Position numbers and translations under genes: made by a program. Shown here piece by piece: positions 1 through 5,430 of a stretch of DNA of 6,039 bases; position 1 is the first letter of the stretch, and each line of letters starts with the position of its first letter. This DNA comes from DATAYF01 sp036272735 (GTDB lineage Bacteria; Chloroflexota; Ktedonobacteria; Ktedonobacterales; Ktedonobacteraceae): positions 1-6,039 of the forward strand of contig DATAYF010000332.1 of the NCBI GenBank assembly GCA_036272735.1. Direction: 5' to 3'. The notes under the pieces were generated by a model, which was given only the letters and a program-made list of their open reading frames with translations, was not told the origin of the DNA and did not search any database.

Positions 1-61
1 AGGCCTGGAACTGTGCAGGATCGGTATGCAGTTTCAATTTGGCGGTGATCAGCTGCTTCAT
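1..61 (-). CDS. tnpB: TnpB (IS200/IS605 OrfB) RNA-guided nuclease, N-terminus only, runs off the left edge
   Basis: The minus strand from the ATG at 61 reads MKQLITAKLKLHTDPAQFQA and continues past the window. This matches the usual TnpB opening, in which the first beta strand (xLxxKLKLxxxPEQ) is followed by a helix starting near the PAQFQ segment. TnpB is an RNA-guided DNA endonuclease of IS200/IS605 elements and an ancestor of Cas12. Only 20 codons are visible, so neither the RuvC residues nor intactness can be judged. An in-frame ATG at 103 would add 14 residues, but family similarity begins at 61 and neither start has a clear Shine-Dalgarno sequence. Poor ribosome binding sites are common for tnpB. 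A second, decayed tnpB fragment on the opposite strand lies at the other end of the window. Confidence 0.72.
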   Translation of the reverse strand, partial: MKQLITAKLKLHTDPAQFQA

Positions 62-155
62 AGAACAAGTGTACAACGTTTCACAGAGAATGTCAAACGC
101 CATATCTGTGAACGGTTCTACCCAACCCAAGCCCCAAATAAAGACTCGCCATTCC

Positions 156-178
156 TCCCCAGGCGTGAACGCCGGGGA
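156..178. repeat. Hairpin in the IS end (imperfect palindrome with one bulged base)
   Basis: TCCCC (156-160) and GGCG (162-165) pair with CGCC (170-173) and GGGGA (174-178), leaving a single bulged A at 161 and a TGAA tetraloop at 166-169. This 9-bp GC-rich stem with one bulge near the boundary of a tnpB element is the kind of structure that TnpA (Y1 transposase) recognises at IS200/IS605 ends. It lies upstream of the tnpB start, so it should belong to the left end rather than to the omega-RNA region at the right end. Confidence 0.65.
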
Positions 179-195
179 CTCCTGGCTCGGTGGGT

Positions 196-372
196 TGATT
201 TAGCAGATCGAGAAACTCGCGCCGCGACAGGCCCTGGAGTTTAGCGCCCTCCCCTGAAGCGAGTTCCCCCGGCGCATACAGCCGCACCACAAGCGCTTCG
301 AAAGCGAGGGCTTCCAACTGCTGTTGATTTTTATCAGTGAGTTGGTTCAGGAACCCGCAAATGCAGTTGCAT
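196..372 (-). pseudogene. UPF0175-like small protein (antitoxin-type), frameshifted and truncated by IS insertion
   Basis: From the ATG at 372 the minus strand reads MQLHLRVPE and then meets a stop a few codons later. Removing one base near 343-348 joins this to QLTDKNQQQLEALAFEALV, followed by YAPGELASGEGAKLQGLSRREFLDLLNQ. The hydrophobic LxVP start, the LEALAxEA helix, the GxLSxGxAAxLxGLSRxEFLDLL helix-turn-helix-like core and the expected length all fit UPF0175. That family is small, often lies next to a PIN-type toxin, and is thought to act as an antitoxin or DNA-binding protein. The last 20 or so residues expected in the family are missing: after LLNQ the reading frame runs into IS sequence. 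The start has an excellent AAAGGAGA at 381-388, eight bases upstream, and a TATAAT at 420-425. The gene was therefore real and expressed before it was broken. No toxin partner is visible, and one could lie beyond the IS to the left. Confidence 0.66.
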
Positions 373-419
373 TGTGATTATCTCCTTTGCTGGCGTTAGC
401 ACTTTGAGTCAGTACATTT

Positions 420-449
420 ATTATAGTATATCAGGCAATCCTACGTCAT
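420..449 (-). promoter_or_regulatory. Predicted sigma-70-type promoter of the UPF0175-like gene
   Basis: On the minus strand a perfect TATAAT (420-425) is preceded by ATGACG (444-449) at an 18-base spacing, four matches of six to TTGACA. Transcription would start near 413, about 40 bases before the ATG at 372 and just ahead of the AAAGGAGA ribosome binding site at 381-388. The rest of the intergenic stretch 373-574 shows only a short TTGTG/CACAA inverted repeat (460-476) and the leader of the downstream kinase gene. Confidence 0.45.
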
Positions 450-532
450 CGAAACATCATTGTGTACAACGCACAACTATCTCAACCTATGGCTCGTAAT
501 TATGGTAGCGGCTAGAAAACGGCTGCATATCG

Positions 533-538
533 TATACT
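533..538 (+). promoter_or_regulatory. Possible -10 element for the lipid kinase-dynamin operon
   Basis: TATACT lies about 37 bases upstream of the ATG at 575 and would give a leader of about 30 bases. No convincing -35 hexamer is found 16 to 18 bases further upstream, so this promoter is weak or needs another sigma factor or an activator. The ribosome binding site for the kinase is AAGGA at about 561-565, nine bases from the start. Confidence 0.3.
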
Positions 539-574
539 GACAGCAGAAGGCACGCTATGTAAGGACGCCAGAGT

Positions 575-1594
575 ATGAAAGAAGACACACTTGAAATTGC
601 GCCAGCGCAACGCAAACAACAAACCAGCGCGCTCCTGATAGCCAACCCCACATCGGGTAGTTACCAGCAACACGCACAACAGATCAAAGGAACCGTTACC
701 TATTTACAGCAACAGGGTTGGCAGGTCGAGTTGAGACTTACGCAAAAAGCCGGGGATGCAAGCAATATCGCCCGCGAGGCCGTGCAGAACGGCATCGATG
801 TCGTCGTGGCAACCGGTGGCGACGGCACGATCAACGAAGTCATTCAAGAATTGGCAGGCAGCGAGACAGCGCTCGGTGTGCTGCCCAGCGGAACCGTCAA
901 TGTATGGGCACGCGAAGTAGGCATACCACTAGACAACGCCAGTGCGCGTAGTGTCTTGCTCAATGGACAGACACGACGCGTCGACCTGGGAAAAGTCAAC
1001 GGCCACTATTTTTTACTGATGGCGGGCATCGGCGTGGATGGCGAGGTCACGTACGCGGTAGAGAAGCGACCGGTCAAAAAGTTAGGGGTCGTGGGTTATT
1101 TACTCGCGGCCGCGTGGTATGGCCTGGGCTACCCCGAGTTTCGTACGAAATTAAAGATCGACGCCCGCAGTCCGATCAAAACAACGGCGCTACAAATTGT
1201 GATCGGCAATACCCAACTGTACGGGGGGACCATCAAGTGTACCTGGCAGGCGAAATGCGACGATGGGCACCTGGACATCTGTATCATGCACAAGCAAAGT
1301 ATGCTGGGGCGTATCGTGGTCGCCATCGACTTTTTGCTGCGCCGCAAAGAGCGCAAGCAGCATGTTCGTTATGAGACTTGTCAGACGCTCAAGGTATACA
1401 CACGTCGTCCAATCGCGATACAGGCTGATGGCGACCCCAGGGGCTATACCTCGGGCAGGAAACAACCTACCATTATCAATATCGCCCCCAAAGCACTGAA
1501 AGTGATCGTTCCATTACACCTACCAGGGGATCTCTTTACCAGCGAGCCAGACAGGAATACAGCAGATGCAAAGGGGACAGCCTTTTTAGAATGA
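575..1594 (+). CDS. Diacylglycerol/sphingoid-type lipid kinase (DAGK catalytic domain, YegS/DgkB-like)
   Basis: A soluble or peripheral-membrane kinase that should transfer phosphate from ATP or another NTP to diacylglycerol or a related lipid, giving phosphatidic acid-type products. The 339 residues match the usual length of YegS/DgkB/BmrU proteins. Visible motifs are NPTSG at 24-28, the nucleotide-binding GGDGT at 81-85 with TINEV after it, the LPSGTVN loop at 104-110, CDDGHLDI at 228-235 (the DDGxLD signature) and ADGDP at 284-288. The GTVNVWARE form replaces the more usual GTANDFAR. I recall that form from Chloroflexota-like homologues, but I have not checked it. The start is supported by AAGGA about nine bases upstream. 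The stop overlaps the start of the dynamin gene in ATGA, so the two are an operon and probably translationally coupled. The lipid substrate cannot be told from sequence, and ceramide- or sphingosine-like lipids are possible alternatives. Confidence 0.9.
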   Translation: MKEDTLEIAPAQRKQQTSALLIANPTSGSYQQHAQQIKGTVTYLQQQGWQVELRLTQKAGDASNIAREAVQNGIDVVVATGGDGTINEVIQELAGSETALGVLPSGTVNVWAREVGIPLDNASARSVLLNGQTRRVDLGKVNGHYFLLMAGIGVDGEVTYAVEKRPVKKLGVVGYLLAAAWYGLGYPEFRTKLKIDARSPIKTTALQIVIGNTQLYGGTIKCTWQAKCDDGHLDICIMHKQSMLGRIVVAIDFLLRRKERKQHVRYETCQTLKVYTRRPIAIQADGDPRGYTSGRKQPTIINIAPKALKVIVPLHLPGDLFTSEPDRNTADAKGTAFLE

Positions 1595-3342
1595 ATAGAC
1601 TGATTTTACAGGATCAGCAGCGCGAATTGTTACAGCAGGAGCGCCGTATAGCGAACGAACTACAATCTTGCCTGGCTCAATTTGAAGGGGCGGGCGCGCA
1701 CAGCATTACCCTCCAACAAGTGATCGACGCCCTGGAGGAACTCTTTTTGCTCGTCATCGTCGGCGAGTTCAACGCGGGAAAATCGGCCTGTATTAACGCG
1801 CTTCTGCATGCTGATGTGCTCGAAGAGGGCGTGATTCCAACAACAGACCAGGTAACCATCGTGCGCTATGGAGAGCAGCAGCGCGTGGGGCAGCAGGAGC
1901 AGGGGTTGTTGACCCTGGATTATCCGGCAAATTTTTTGCGCGAAATCCGCCTGGTCGATACGCCGGGGGTCAACGCCGTGCTATTGGAACACGAGCGGCT
2001 AACCGAAGAGTTTGTCCCACGCAGCGATCTGATCCTGTTCATCACTTCGGTTGATCGACCATTTACGCAGAGCGAGCGCACATTTTTAGAGCGCATACGC
2101 TCCTGGGGTAAGAAGGTGGTGATTGTCGTCAATAAGCTTGATCTGTTGCACACGCCGCAAGCGCTGGACGAGGTGTTGAACTTCGTCCGCGAGAATTGCA
2201 AAAAATTGCTCGGCTTTCAACCCGACGTTTTTCCAGTTTCGGCCCTGCTGGCTCAACAGGCCCGCTCAGCACAAGGACATGACGCCGTAGACCAATGGGA
2301 GCGTAGCCGTATCGGCGCGCTGGAAAACTACCTGTTCGAAACGCTGGACCAGACCGAGCGCGTCCGTTTGAAGCTAGCCAATCCCCTCGGCGTGATGCAA
2401 CGTCTGCTCGCCGAGACCAATACAACCGTGGAGCAGCGAGCAAGCTTACTGGCAGAAGATGCCCACACCGTTAGCAACATCGAAGATCAATTGAAGCTCT
2501 ACCAGGAGGATATGGAGACAAATTTTGTCCACCGGCTGGGTGAAATCGAGAATATCGTGCTGAGCATGCGCACCAGTGGTGATCGCTTCTTCGATGATAC
2601 CATTCGTTTAGGCCGGGTATTCGACCTCATCCAGGGCCAGCGTATTCGCACCGAATTCGAAAATGAGGTGATTGGCGATAGCGCGCAACGTATCGACCAG
2701 GCGGTACAGGAACTCATCGATTGGCTGGTCGAGCACGAACACCGGCTGTGGCAAGATATCATGGAGTACCTGGATAAGCGCCGCCAGGTTAGCATCAGGC
2801 GCGACGAGGAGATGATTGGCTCGATTGGCAGGCAGTTTGACTATAACCGTCGTACCCTGCTGCAATCGGTGGCGAGAAGCGCCACAAACGTCGTCAAGAC
2901 GTACGATGAAGAGGCGGAAGCCATCGAGCTATCACAGGACCTGCGCAACGCGGTCACGCAGGCAGCGGTTGCCGGAGCGGGCGGCATCGGGCTGGGGGCC
3001 GCGATAGTCGCCTTTGTGGGTACGGCGGCGGCCGATGTGAGCGGCATTTTGGCCGGCATGGCGCTGTTGGGCCTGGGACTCTACATCATACCGGCACGAC
3101 GCCAGCGGGCAAAGCGCAATTTCGACGAGAAGATGCAAGAGTTACGCATGAAAATGCGTAATGCCATGCAGGAGCAATTTTGCAAAGAGATGGACAACGC
3201 AACCCAGCGTGTGCAGGACTCGATAGTCCCCTACACCCGCTTTGTACGCACCGAGCAGGAGAAAGTGACCACCATGCAGGCGCTACTCAAGCACGTGCAC
3301 GATGATCTTGTAACCGTGCAGCAGGCGATAAACACCCTCTAA
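1591..3342 (+). CDS. Dynamin-family (bacterial dynamin-like) GTPase
   Basis: A 583-residue large GTPase predicted to bind and remodel membranes at the cytoplasmic face. The GTPase motifs are in order: G1 GEFNAGKS at 58-65, G2 threonine in PTT at 83-85, G3 DTPG at 123-126, G4 NKLD at 181-184 and a G5-like VSA at 216-218. Residues about 260-450 are charged and helical, as expected for the neck and trunk stalk. A glycine/alanine-rich hydrophobic hairpin follows at about 455-500 and ends in PARRQRAKR, resembling the membrane-inserting paddle of bacterial dynamin-like proteins. A final helical stretch (about 505-583) would close the stalk. All GTPase motifs are intact and there is no signal peptide. 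It starts inside the stop of the lipid kinase gene (ATGA). The nearest purine-rich run, AAGGGGA, is about 15 bases upstream, too far for a good ribosome binding site, which argues for translational coupling. Roles in membrane repair, phage defence or vesicle formation are known for relatives. Which applies here is not shown. Confidence 0.9.
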   Translation: MNRLILQDQQRELLQQERRIANELQSCLAQFEGAGAHSITLQQVIDALEELFLLVIVGEFNAGKSACINALLHADVLEEGVIPTTDQVTIVRYGEQQRVGQQEQGLLTLDYPANFLREIRLVDTPGVNAVLLEHERLTEEFVPRSDLILFITSVDRPFTQSERTFLERIRSWGKKVVIVVNKLDLLHTPQALDEVLNFVRENCKKLLGFQPDVFPVSALLAQQARSAQGHDAVDQWERSRIGALENYLFETLDQTERVRLKLANPLGVMQRLLAETNTTVEQRASLLAEDAHTVSNIEDQLKLYQEDMETNFVHRLGEIENIVLSMRTSGDRFFDDTIRLGRVFDLIQGQRIRTEFENEVIGDSAQRIDQAVQELIDWLVEHEHRLWQDIMEYLDKRRQVSIRRDEEMIGSIGRQFDYNRRTLLQSVARSATNVVKTYDEEAEAIELSQDLRNAVTQAAVAGAGGIGLGAAIVAFVGTAAADVSGILAGMALLGLGLYIIPARRQRAKRNFDEKMQELRMKMRNAMQEQFCKEMDNATQRVQDSIVPYTRFVRTEQEKVTTMQALLKHVHDDLVTVQQAINTL

Positions 3343-3368
3343 CTCTTTCTAACAGGCATCTCTCACTA

Positions 3369-3710
3369 CTAATGCGAGAAGCCGTTAAACACCACATTGA
3401 TGATCGCGATGGCTACGCAGGCCACGCCGAAACCAATCAGGCCAAGGGTCCCAAGGACGCCCATGAAAATACCGGCTAGCGGCACAAGCATACAGATCGA
3501 AACAATCGCCAGAGAGAGCCGTAGACGAGCGTCCGGCCTGCTGCTGGACCTGAAACCGCTGCTCTGCGAGATACGCTGCGAGAAGCGCTGGGCCACAGCC
3601 TCCACAAAATTGTCATCGTAGGTCTGACCAGGCTGACTAGTATAGGGCGGCGGCGTTCCTTCGTAGTGACCATAACCAGCCGACTCCTGCGGGTCCATTT
3701 GAGGCATCAT
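3369..3710 (-). CDS. Small two-TM membrane protein, paralogue of the upstream gene
   Basis: I do not recognise a named family. The 113 residues have a hydrophilic N-terminal half rich in Pro, Gln, Tyr and Ser (about 1-60), the motif YDDNFVEAVAQRFSQR at 31-46, and two hydrophobic segments at about 65-87 and 88-109 joined by a short Gly-rich turn, ending in NGFSH. It should sit in the cytoplasmic membrane with the polar tail on one side. There is no signal peptide or cysteine pair. The same motif and layout occur in the gene just upstream (4105-3734), 23 bases away on the same strand, so the two are a tandem duplication in one transcript. The start at 3710 has AGAGGAG about ten bases upstream. 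A second ATG follows directly and could also be used. It converges on the dynamin gene with a 26-base gap that contains no obvious terminator. Confidence 0.78.
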   Translation of the reverse strand: MMPQMDPQESAGYGHYEGTPPPYTSQPGQTYDDNFVEAVAQRFSQRISQSSGFRSSSRPDARLRLSLAIVSICMLVPLAGIFMGVLGTLGLIGFGVACVAIAIINVVFNGFSH

Positions 3711-3733
3711 TTAGGTTGAACTCCTCTCATAAA

Positions 3734-4105
3734 CTAATGGTTTGGCGTCATTCCAAAGTAGATACCAACGATTGAAATGACTGCGATACAGGCCGCGACA
3801 AAGGCAATAATGCCACCAATACCGCCGACACCTCCCACTAAGATGGCCGCCAGCGGAATAAGCACAACAAGCCCAACAATAATTATCCACAAACGCGAAG
3901 CAGCGGGATTAGGACTCATGCGCTGCGCCGTGTAAAGTTTGCCCTGCGCGTTGGATGATTGACGCTGCACGATGCGCTGGGCCAACGCTTCTACGAAATT
4001 GTCATCATAGGCGCTATATAGCGGAGGCTGAGACGTAGACTGCTGCCCACCACCGGCATAGCCCTCTTCGTAATGTGCTTGCTCGTCCGGGTGCATCTGT
4101 TGCAT
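3734..4105 (-). CDS. Small two-TM membrane protein, first of a paralogous pair
   Basis: A protein of 123 residues with no family that I can name. The N-terminal third is rich in His, Glu, Gly, Gln and Tyr. The motif YDDNFVEALAQRIVQR at 33-48 is nearly identical to that of the downstream paralogue. Two hydrophobic segments follow at about 72-91 and 97-117, rich in Ile, Val and Gly, before a short MTPNH tail. The start at 4105 has AGAGGA about 12 bases upstream, slightly long. An in-frame ATG three codons in is an alternative. It is the first gene after the palindrome at 4195-4246, so a promoter is expected in 4106-4194. A TACAAT is present on that strand there, but without a clear -35. The conserved YDDNFVEA segment is the likely functional or partner-binding part, which is inference only. 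Confidence 0.78.
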   Translation of the reverse strand: MQQMHPDEQAHYEEGYAGGGQQSTSQPPLYSAYDDNFVEALAQRIVQRQSSNAQGKLYTAQRMSPNPAASRLWIIIVGLVVLIPLAAILVGGVGGIGGIIAFVAACIAVISIVGIYFGMTPNH

Positions 4106-4194
4106 GGTAACAATGATTCCTCTCGGCCATACAAAAAATCACAGTAGCCACTGGTAGTTACGAAATTGTATGAGGAAAGTTGCAAATGATGAAA

Positions 4195-4246
4195 TACATA
4201 AAGGAAGCTTAATGGTTTCGCGAAACCATTAAGCTTCCTTTATGTA
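4195..4246. terminator. Perfect 52-bp palindrome, probable terminator after selD
   Basis: The left arm 4195-4220 and right arm 4221-4246 are exact reverse complements for 26 bases each with no spacer. The centre is TTTCGCGAAA, and each arm carries an AAGCTT. Symmetry breaks at 4194/4247. It lies 29 bases past the selD stop and upstream of the next gene on the same strand, where an intrinsic terminator is expected. As RNA from the minus strand it would form a long stem whose 3' side runs CTTCC, then TTTATGTATTT, which is U-rich but broken. Being symmetrical, it could act in both directions. A recombinase site or a binding site for a dimeric protein is possible instead, since terminators rarely need full symmetry over 26 bp. 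Confidence 0.6.
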
Positions 4247-4275
4247 CTATTTATGCATTTCTCAAAATGAGATGT

Positions 4276-5334
4276 TTAGCGAACCGCTAATGAAACATCT
4301 TCAGGACTTTCGACGGCAGCGAGCACCTCGCCAATACGCCAGAAATGAACATCCTGGCTGGCGGACGAGAGCGTGGGCCAGAGCGCCGGATCAATGGCGG
4401 CCAAAAGTCCGCCAGAGGTTTGCGGGTCCCACAGCAGCGCTTGAGCAGCGGCGTCAAGCTGCTCGTCAAAGCGCACGTGGGAACGCAGGTAACTTTCATT
4501 GCGCGCCGTGCCACCAGGGATACACCCGGCCTCGGCATAGTGCCGCACGTTCGGCAACAGCGGCAAAACATCGTACGCGAAACGCATAGGGGTCAAACTT
4601 TGCAGCGCTATCTCCCACGCGTGCCCAAGGATGCCGAAGCCAGTTACGTCGGTGACCGCGTGCACACCCGCACCAGCGCCAACCAGGATTTCGCTGGCAC
4701 GCCGATTGAGCCGCATCATCGAGGTTGTGGCCGCCGACATATCAGCCTCACTCACCTTGCCACGTTTTTGGGCCGTGGTCAGCAACCCAGTTCCGAGTGG
4801 TTTGCTAAGGATGAGCAGGTCGCCAGGTTTCGCGCCGCCCTTGGTCAAGATGTGGTCAGGATGCACAATCCCGGTCACGGCGAGTCCGTACTTTGGTTCG
4901 CTATCGGCGATGGAATGCCCACCCGCGATGGCGCTTCCAGCCTGTTCAACGATATCCATGCCGCCACGCAGAATGTCACGCAGGATGCTGATATCCAGCG
5001 TCTCTGGCCAGGCGACGAGGTTGATCGCCATCAATACCTGCCCACCCATCGCGTACACATCGCTCAGCGCATTGGCGGCAGCAATGGCCCCAAACGTATA
5101 GGGATCATCCACCACTGGCGGAAAAAAGTCAGCGGTACTGATCACCGCCTGCTGGTCGTTGACGCGATAGACCGCCGCGTCATCGATGGCACCCAGGCCG
5201 ACCAGCAAGTTTTCGGGAACGTTGCGCTGCCGCAGTGGACGCAGCACGTCAGCGAGGATGCCCGCGCCAATTTTCGCGGCGCAACCCGCACAACTGGCGA
5301 GTTCGGTGAGGCGAATCTGTTGCTCTGTATTCAT
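4276..5334 (-). CDS. selD: Selenide, water dikinase (selenophosphate synthetase), cysteine form
   Basis: SelD makes selenophosphate, AMP and phosphate from selenide, ATP and water. Selenophosphate is the selenium donor for selenocysteine-tRNA and for 2-selenouridine in tRNA. The 352 residues match the family's usual length (about 345). The catalytic loop CAGCAAKIG aligns Cys18 and Lys21 with Cys17 and Lys20 of E. coli SelD, so this is a cysteine form with no in-frame UGA needed. Further family signatures are DDAAV at 51-55 (metal/ATP binding), STADFFPPVVDDPYTFG at 66-82, NALSDVYAMGG at 88-98, GGHSI at 138-142, TDVTGFGILGH at 228-238 and DPQTSGGLL at 303-311. The start at 5334 has GGAGAG about ten bases upstream and a promoter further up. 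No selA, selB, selC or selU gene is in the window, so the end use of the selenophosphate is unknown. A long open frame antisense to it (4345-5340) is a shadow. Confidence 0.95.
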   Translation of the reverse strand: MNTEQQIRLTELASCAGCAAKIGAGILADVLRPLRQRNVPENLLVGLGAIDDAAVYRVNDQQAVISTADFFPPVVDDPYTFGAIAAANALSDVYAMGGQVLMAINLVAWPETLDISILRDILRGGMDIVEQAGSAIAGGHSIADSEPKYGLAVTGIVHPDHILTKGGAKPGDLLILSKPLGTGLLTTAQKRGKVSEADMSAATTSMMRLNRRASEILVGAGAGVHAVTDVTGFGILGHAWEIALQSLTPMRFAYDVLPLLPNVRHYAEAGCIPGGTARNESYLRSHVRFDEQLDAAAQALLWDPQTSGGLLAAIDPALWPTLSSASQDVHFWRIGEVLAAVESPEDVSLAVR

Positions 5335-5388
5335 AGATAAGGAACTCTCCTACTTTGCGCTCAAAATTTCTCACACTTTACATACTTT

Positions 5389-5394
5389 ATTATA
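5389..5394 (-). promoter_or_regulatory. Predicted -10 box of the selD promoter
   Basis: A perfect TATAAT reads on the minus strand, placing the transcription start near 5382 and giving a leader of about 48 bases before the selD ATG at 5334. The leader contains the GGAGAG ribosome binding site. No good -35 match sits 16-18 bases upstream. The nearby TTG-containing sequence (about 5408-5416) is a poor fit. I see no riboswitch-like fold in this short leader. Confidence 0.45.
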
Positions 5395-5430
5395 ATCCAA
5401 ACGATCCGCAACAAGGAAAAACTTCCATAG

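Larger units (their letters stand above)
1..194 (-). mobile_element. Upstream (left) end of an IS200/IS605-family tnpB element, cut by the window edge
   Basis: This stretch holds the 5' start of a minus-strand tnpB and about 130 bases upstream of it. It contains a strong hairpin (156-178) and a weaker inverted repeat, TTCACAGA at 80-87 with TCTGTGAA at 105-112. Subterminal hairpins are typical of IS200/IS605 ends. The inner boundary is placed near 194/195 because similarity to the UPF0175-like gene on the minus strand stops there, after its codons for FLDLLNQ, and unrelated sequence begins. The bases just outside, TTGATT on the plus strand (195-200), resemble the TTGAT target of ISDra2-type elements. 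However, they read in the opposite sense to what ISDra2 would give for this tnpB direction, so the exact end is uncertain. No tnpA is visible. Confidence 0.6.

Noticed and set aside
26..244. Plus-strand 72-codon open frame at the left edge
   Set aside because: It crosses the IS end, the hairpin and the broken UPF0175-like gene on the opposite strand, has no ribosome binding site, and its product resembles nothing I recognise.
404..432. Plus-strand TTGAGT and TATATC at a 17-base spacing as a promoter for the lipid kinase
   Set aside because: Both boxes match poorly and the leader would be about 140 bases. The same AT-rich stretch is better explained by the minus-strand TATAAT of the UPF0175-like gene.
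69..471. Ten-base direct repeat GTGTACAACG at 69-78 and 462-471
   Set aside because: It is short, and one copy is inside the IS while the other is in the intergenic region, with no matching flanks, so it is probably chance.
2129..2443. Minus-strand 104-codon open frame inside the dynamin gene
   Set aside because: It is antisense to intact GTPase sequence, has an Arg/Ala/Pro-rich composition and shows no start signals.
3343..3368. Search for a terminator between the convergent dynamin and membrane-protein genes
   Set aside because: The 26-base gap has no stem-loop or T-run that I can pair, so no terminator is claimed.
4345..5340. Long plus-strand open frame (331 codons) antisense to selD
   Set aside because: It lies wholly against selD, whose motifs are unmistakable. 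Its translation is rich in Arg, Gln and His with no family motif, as expected for a shadow frame of a GC-rich codon pattern.
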